Both the position numbers and the translations under genes were made by a program. From positions 6,634,001-6,698,000 of the forward strand of contig JASJZH010000005.1 in NCBI GenBank assembly GCA_037178975.1: a DNA stretch of 64,000 bases, in the 5' to 3' direction. This stretch comes from Oscheius tipulae. Its lineage: Eukaryota > Nematoda > Chromadorea > Rhabditida > Rhabditidae. The number at the start of each line of letters is the position of its first letter. The first letter of the stretch is position 1. Below the pieces are notes generated by a model. It was not told the origin of the DNA and did no database searches. It saw nothing but the letters and a program-made list of their open reading frames with translations. This document shows positions 58,301 through 64,000 of this stretch, one piece after another.

Positions 58301-61300
58301 GTGGAAATGGAAAATACACGGCAGAGTACAAGATTGAAAAAGTAGGTAGTAGTAAAGGAGGCACCACGGTTCGACTGCACGCAAAATTGTATACTGAAGA
58401 AATAATGCATTTTTGCATTCTCCGATGCCTTTGACTCAACGTTTCAAAGCAAAAAGAGATTAACTGTTTGAATTGATTTTAACGCTATGGACATTGCTTT
58501 ACAGGTGGGAGAGCACCAACTGACCGTGTGGATAGCGGGTAGAAAGGTGGATGGTAGTCCTCTTCCCGTAGCCGGTTACTCTGCCGACAACGTCAAGATT
58601 GAACCTCTCGGTGGTGGAGCAGTCGGTTCTCCCGTCCAATTTATTGGTGAGTAACAAGTAAAGAGAAAGAGGTGTTTTGTTATCTTCTCCTTTTTTGGTC
58701 ATTCTCTCTTTCGCGGGAGAAGAGGCGGGGTTTGGGGGCCACGGCACAGACCAGGCAGCCCCTCTCCCTTCCAAACATATTTGGAGTTTCCCCCGACAAT
58801 AATCATAAGCCCATCGATTGTTGTCGATGGCTGAGCCTCCTCCGGAGACTGTTGTCCGGGAACACTACAAAAAAGTCCAATACTATTCACAACTATATGT
58901 CGTTCCTGCAGTTGACGCAATCGATGCCGGCAAGGGACAGCTCGAGATCAGTGTCAATCAGGGCCGTGTCCCCAACAATGTTCAGATGCAAGGAGCTGGA
59001 CGGTGAGAGGAAGCTCTGAATGAAATGAGAGAATAGTTTAGGTGTCTGGTGACTTTCATCCCTCAGCACCCTGGAACTTACGTGATTGACGTCTCATTCA
59101 ATGGAGAGCCGGTTCATGGTAAGAGGGTTTCTCTTCAAGCAACTTTCCACCTTTTTCGCTCTGTCTTAGCCGTAGTTTTATGCAAAGTGAAACCAATGGT
59201 ACCTAGGCTTCGGACTCTCTTCAATACCTTTATCTTAGGCAGCTTCCATATCTCTTTGGTAACAGGCTTCGTAGCTATTATTTCATAAGTTATGCCACAG
59301 AATCTTTACAATTTTTGAGAACATTCTCCTATGACTACTTTCGTATTATGTTGTGGCCCGTTCCTTTTCTTCTGGCTGATTGTTCGTAGTCGGCACATAC
59401 CAGCCAGTAAACATTTATTAGTTACCAAGGCGTCGTTTCCTAATTTCTTCCTCCCTAATTTCCTCCCCAAACACAATTTGCAATCAATTGACGATCCTTT
59501 CTTCAATAGTGTGACCACGGTTCAGATTGGAAGCAATGGCAGAAAAGACGGGTTACGGAGCTTTTTATAGGCGTTGCTGTAAACAGGGGAAAATAGAAAA
59601 CAGACGTTGAGGAAGAACAGCTGTTTTGGACTTTTGTCTTTCTCCTTGGACCTTGTAAATGTTGTACCCGTATTATATTGTTCTAGAGTCAGAAAAGATA
59701 GGAGAAGCAGCTGGCATAATAAATTATACTTTCCAGGCTGCCCGATCAAGGTGGACATTCTGCCGAAACAGGTCGGTCAACAGGTACAGGCCAACCTCAC
59801 CCCGACAGCCGTTTCGACGGCCGTAAACGCCGGCAAGTTTTTTTTCCTGCCACAATTTCCCATCTATATACACGGACTTTTTCCGCTCCCGAGGATACAA
59901 CTGGTAAAACGTAGAGAGCGCGATAGGTTTGTATCAGCCGCCGGGCAGACTAGTTCTCCCGCCGCGTCGAATTACCATAATCCGAGGCATTTGCGACGAG
60001 GTGTAGGTGTGGCAGAGTAGACTTGGGGCAAACGAACCTAATTGTTCTGTTTCAGGAGGAACATCCTCGATTTCGACGGCCTTCAGAACATCTCGATCCC
60101 CCGCTTCTCCAACTTCTCCAACACTTTTACGCCATGCCAGGCAGAGGAGCGAGGAGGCGAATCCGAGAAGTCCAACTCTGCTCAGAGATGCTAGAGGACG
60201 ACAAGAACAACCCTGGAAATCTGTAAGTCTGAAGCATGTACCAAAGGATACGACCTGGTTCCAGAGCTACGCGCCGTCTGGTACTTCGAGGGTGAGCAGT
60301 TCGTTGTCTCCTACTCGCCAATGGACAGCCACCAACGTTTACGACAAGATCTACGGAAACAAAGAAGAAAGAGATCGAGCCACTGAACGAACTCTCTCGC
60401 CCAGTGACCCCACCCGAACGCAGATCTTCTCAGAGACGACGACAACCACCCGAACTACGAGAACACCCTCTCCTGGAATCGGACACGGTGTCCGGTCGAA
60501 AGAGTTTGCCGAGAGACATGAGACTGGCCGGTCACCATCCCCTGTCCAATACGAGAGACGTTACGAGTCGCCGTTCGCCTCGAGGACCCGAGATATTCCA
60601 ATTAGGACGCCGTCTCCTCCACGATCCTCTTCTTACAGGAGTCCTTCTCCTGTTCGACAGGTTGAAAAGATCGATCCGATTGCTGAAGAAGAGACCAGAG
60701 AAAGGGCTAGAGCTTTGGAGAAGGACAGACAACCGGCTACTGTTGGCTACACTGTCGCCCAGTATGGAGAGCCAGGAACAGTTAGACATTTTGGGGACAC
60801 ACTGGAGAGGAAGACACCGGAGCCAAGAGCCTCGTCACCTGGTTATGCTACAGTTTACGAGAGGTTCGAGAGAACAACAGAATGGCGGGAAGAGAAACCG
60901 CGACCGACGGCCGAACCTCCAGTCATTTCGCCTTACAGAAAGGAAGATCGCAAACTGGAACGGGAGGCCACTCCACCGCCAGTCCCCGCAGCCCATCCAG
61001 AAAGGTGAGACTACTTGACTTACAAACATAACTTGTTGTTGAAGAGAGCCGAGTCCTGACTACACGATGGGAGTGACAACGCGGGTAATGAGATTAGGCT
61101 GAACGGGGTCATTGTCTAACTTTCAGAAATCCGAACACGAGAGAACATCATCTTCGACTGGAAACGGTGTCTATCGCTACGACTATGAACCCGTCGAGAA
61201 GTGAGTAGTTTTTTTGTCTTCTGACGCGAAAAGTTTCCAGGAAGGGTGAACTTACTCGAGGGGCTACAGTAGCCGAGAATCTGGAGCACAATCACAAACC

Positions 61301-64000
61301 GAAAGTGGAGCATTTCACCAGGACACAGTCCGAGATTTTGGCCAAAGAAGAAGACGTCATTCCGCCCATACACAGGACTGAGGAGAAGGACAACATCTAC
61401 GACATGCCTCCCAAGTGAGTACACTCTGAATTAACTCTTTTTGAATTCGGTACGTAAATTTGCGAGGTTATTTGTATTTATAAATCTCTGACACCGTTTC
61501 CGAGTGTTTCAAGAAAGTCGAGACTATTGTCATACAAAAGATTTCAATCCGACCGTGCCGCCTTTTTAAATGGTTACTTGAAGTTTACCACTCTCTCCGA
61601 AACGCGTCCATTCCAAAAAAAAATTTCATTTTTAGGGAAAGAACCCATTCTGAAGATCAACGTCGTGAATCTGAGCTGGCTCGAGTCAAAGCCGAAGATG
61701 AGACGATTCTCGAGAAACACGGCTTCCAGAGAAAGGTCATCCATGACCGATCCGTGGAATACGACGAGCCGATGGGATACATTCCCTCGAACGTCATTGA
61801 ACATGCGGAGTCAAAGGAACATCTTCCCGCAGAAAAGCACGAGCCTTATCTTCAAGCTCTTGAGCCTGTAGCTGAACTTCCTCAATCTCCCGTCCCTTCC
61901 ACTAAGAGCACTCCTGCCACAACACCCCGAACCAGTACCAAGTTCAAGAAGGATGTGAAGAATCAGAAGGTTTACGACTTCGGGAAGAGCAAGTTCACCT
62001 CGAAGCACGAGGTCATCAAGCGTGGAAAGGAGGTCGAAGTCAAGCTGGATTCTCTGAAGCTGGGAAAGGAAGACGTCTTGAGAGTTGTTGTCATGGGTAG
62101 TTAGATCTGTCGATGACTGATTTGCACTTCTTTCAGCTCCAATTCGTCCTCAGGCCACCGATGAACCAAAGGAAGTCGATACAAAGGTCAAGAAGAGTGG
62201 TAGCAAGTACGAGATCTCTTTCAAGCCCACCGACGTCGGAACTCATAAAGTAAGGCTTTTGTCCTTTTTTGTTTCGTAACAGAAAGTGTTTTTTTATGAC
62301 AACGAACGACATTTTAAACTTGTTTAAGAAGCTAAACAATTACTGTAGTCACTACGAACGTTGCCCGTAATTACAGTGTTTCACAGCAACTCTGTTACGA
62401 GAAAGTACTTCGGAATTTACTACAATAACTAATTACGGGAGATGTTGTGTGGGACTACTAGGAACTGTCGTTTCTGTGTTGCAAAAGTACCCAAAACAGT
62501 TGCGATTCATCCTGTAACTCTGCACATTTCCAAAATTCAGGTCTTCGCCTACGTGAACGAGATCCAGCATCCACTGTCTCCTTTCGCCATTCGTGTCTAC
62601 GACAGCTCACAGATTGTCGTTGGAGAGATTCCCTCGCAGTCTCACTTGAACGACACTGTCGAGTTCACAGTCGATGCTGGACGAGCTGGCTTTGGAAATC
62701 TCGAGATGGCTATCAAGGATTCTGATGGAGTCATCATTCCTTCGCATGTGGCTCAACTGGAGACAGGGTCTGCCAAGTGAGTTCTTTTTAGATCTTTCTT
62801 CTACTGTTGTCTCAGATTCCTGGTCACCTTCACTCCCGCCACAAAAGGACCTCACACTGTCAACATCACCTTCAATAAGGAGGTTCTTAAGAATTCTCCT
62901 TTCGAGGTCCTGATTACTGATCCCATTGCTATTGAGACGCCCGTCGGAGCTGCTTCTCCTCCCCAGTCCAAGAAAGATTTGAAGAAAGAAAAGGAACTGC
63001 ACAAGAAGGAGGAAAAAGAAAGAGTCAAGAGGGAAAAGGAGGAGAAGGCTGCCACTCTCAAAGGACAGAAAAAGGTAGCTTGAAACCCGTTGCATTCTAC
63101 CTGAAGTTTTTCAGAGTCGAAAGCACATTAGTAAGACAGCCGTGACTAAGATCCCTTCGTTGAGCCGAGTTGGTCAAGCTTCGGCTATTGTGATCGAAGT
63201 AGCTGGTCAAGACCAGCTCTTAGTTACTGTACACGGTAAATACAGCGATTTTTCAGAAAAAGATAACTGTTTAGATACCCGTGTGAAAGTGTAAATGACT
63301 GAGATAAGTCTCTTTTAGAAAGCTCATCCTCGTTTTCAGATAGCAAGAAGAACCAGCTGGGAACGGACATCAAGGAGATTGAGCCAGGAGTCATGCAGAT
63401 CGAGTTCACTCCTACGCAAGTCGGTAAGGATCGATGAAAAACAGCGGTACTGATCATATTTATAGGCGACCATGAGATCGACGTCCGCTATGCTGGGGTT
63501 CCTGTCAATGCTTCGCCCTTCACCTGCCGAGCCTACGATCCGGCAATGATCAAAGTCGGAACGATTCCTAAAGGTCTCCTGGATAAAGAAGTCATCTTCA
63601 TGGTCGATGCCTCAGAAGCCGGAGTTGGAAACCTCGAAGTGGCTGTGAATGACGGTCGAGTACCATCTCAAGCTCGTGCTCTGGGAGGTCACAAGTACGA
63701 CATCAGTTTTGTGCCGAAGGAGAATGTCGACCACACAATTTCGGTTCGATTCAACAATGAGCCGGTCCCTGGAAGCCCATTCATTTGTCATCTGGTCAAT
63801 ACCAGTGAGGCTCATGCTTCCGGACCTGGATTGGAGAGAATTCCCGTCGACGAAGAGGCCCAGATCTTTGTGCACTCGACCGACGATGCTCATCCGGAAG
63901 TCAGAGTCCGAGATGTTCAAACAGTAGACATTCCGGTCAAGACTGTGAGGAAGAACGACTCGACTACCGTCGTCTCCTTTGTCCCGAAGACTGTTGGAAA
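49343..64000 (+). CDS. fln-2: Filamin of the FLN-2/jitterbug type, 5' part
   Basis: Actin cross-linking scaffold; the 3' end lies beyond the window. It starts MAAEERAQWVDIQLNTFANWMNQQ. There are three calponin-homology domains: CH1 (LPDDLSDGVLLIRLVEAL), CH2 (LTNFRTAWNDGRALSALLEYCQPGLCPEW) and CH3 (VDDSWSDGYLLALLISAVGG). Three CH domains distinguish jitterbug/FLN-2 from classical two-CH filamins. About 11 Ig-like filamin repeats and part of a twelfth follow, recognisable by GQ..F.VDA..AG.G.L...V and G.PVPGSPF endings. Repeats 7 and 8 are separated by a long Ser/Pro/Arg/Glu-rich segment (about 60.05-61.95 kb, with TPSPGIGHG, RSPSPVQYE, TPSPPRSSSYRSPSPVRQ). A coiled, Lys/Glu-rich insert (KKDLKKEKELHKKEEKERVKR) sits between repeats 9 and 10. 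Intron 52132-53969 is about 1.8 kb. The intron at 59833-60055 requires a GC donor. Exon joins were checked by phase for most but not all introns. Confidence 0.9.
53627..53648 (+). repeat. (AG)11 microsatellite
   Basis: Uninterrupted dinucleotide run inside the 1.8-kb filamin intron. Confidence 0.95.

Noticed and set aside
60404-61018. 204-codon plus-strand frame in the filamin linker
   Set aside because: Shadow of the 333-codon Ser/Pro/Arg-rich frame; only the latter joins flanking filamin exons in phase.

Overview
The window is nuclear DNA of a metazoan, most likely a nematode. Its genes are cut into many small exons by introns of about 35-60 bases with U-rich tttcag acceptors. Several start codons lie just behind a tttcag acceptor that has no matching upstream exon, as expected for spliced-leader trans-splicing. 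The gene content (FLN-2/jitterbug-type filamin, UNC-93-like protein, PMP3-type proteolipids, NAPE-PLD, acid sphingomyelinase, a ZP-N membrane protein) also fits a nematode. The species cannot be named from sequence alone.

Layout. 0-5.6 kb: the start of a four-TM membrane protein (-), then a complete acid sphingomyelinase (+). 6.1-9.1 kb: nuclear housekeeping genes, SF3B6 (+), MRGBP/EAF7 (-) and SYF2 (+). 9.6-13.6 kb: three PMP3-type proteolipid genes in long non-coding stretches. 13.6-24.0 kb: NAPE-PLD (-), the HECT ligase UBE3C (-), the ribosome-biogenesis WD protein WDR74 (+) and an SLC35F-like carrier (-). 24-30.6 kb: gene-poor, with tRNA-Leu, a neuropeptide precursor that resembles allatostatin C, and an exact 85-bp dispersed repeat. 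30.6-38.2 kb: an unrecognised protein (-), a ZP-N transmembrane protein (-), tRNA-Ile(UAU) with an intron, and SNW1/SKIP (-). 39-45.4 kb: a formin-like fragment (-), an UNC-93-like transporter (+), two related small ORFs in opposite orientation, and BDP1 of TFIIIB (-). 45.5-48.3 kb: a transposon nest with a foldback arm pair, a Merlin-type MITE, and an apparently intact autonomous Merlin element. 49.3 kb to the end: the first two thirds or so of a filamin with three CH domains; its 3' end lies outside the window.

Functional themes. SF3B6, SYF2 and SNW1 are all spliceosomal. MRGBP, BDP1 and WDR74 serve chromatin acetylation, Pol III transcription and ribosome assembly. Acid sphingomyelinase and NAPE-PLD are lipid hydrolases. 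These are independent genes rather than an operon.

Most notable: (1) five introns whose reading frames demand a GC donor instead of GT, a high count for one window; (2) the intact Merlin transposon with perfect 55-bp terminal repeats and a perfect 8-bp target duplication, next to its non-autonomous relative; (3) the allatostatin C-like precursor, which also ends in a potential Trp-amide; (4) the paired small ORFs sharing a VTVQQCVM core. Exon borders were assigned by eye from reading frame, splice consensus and recalled family sequences. No alignment was run.
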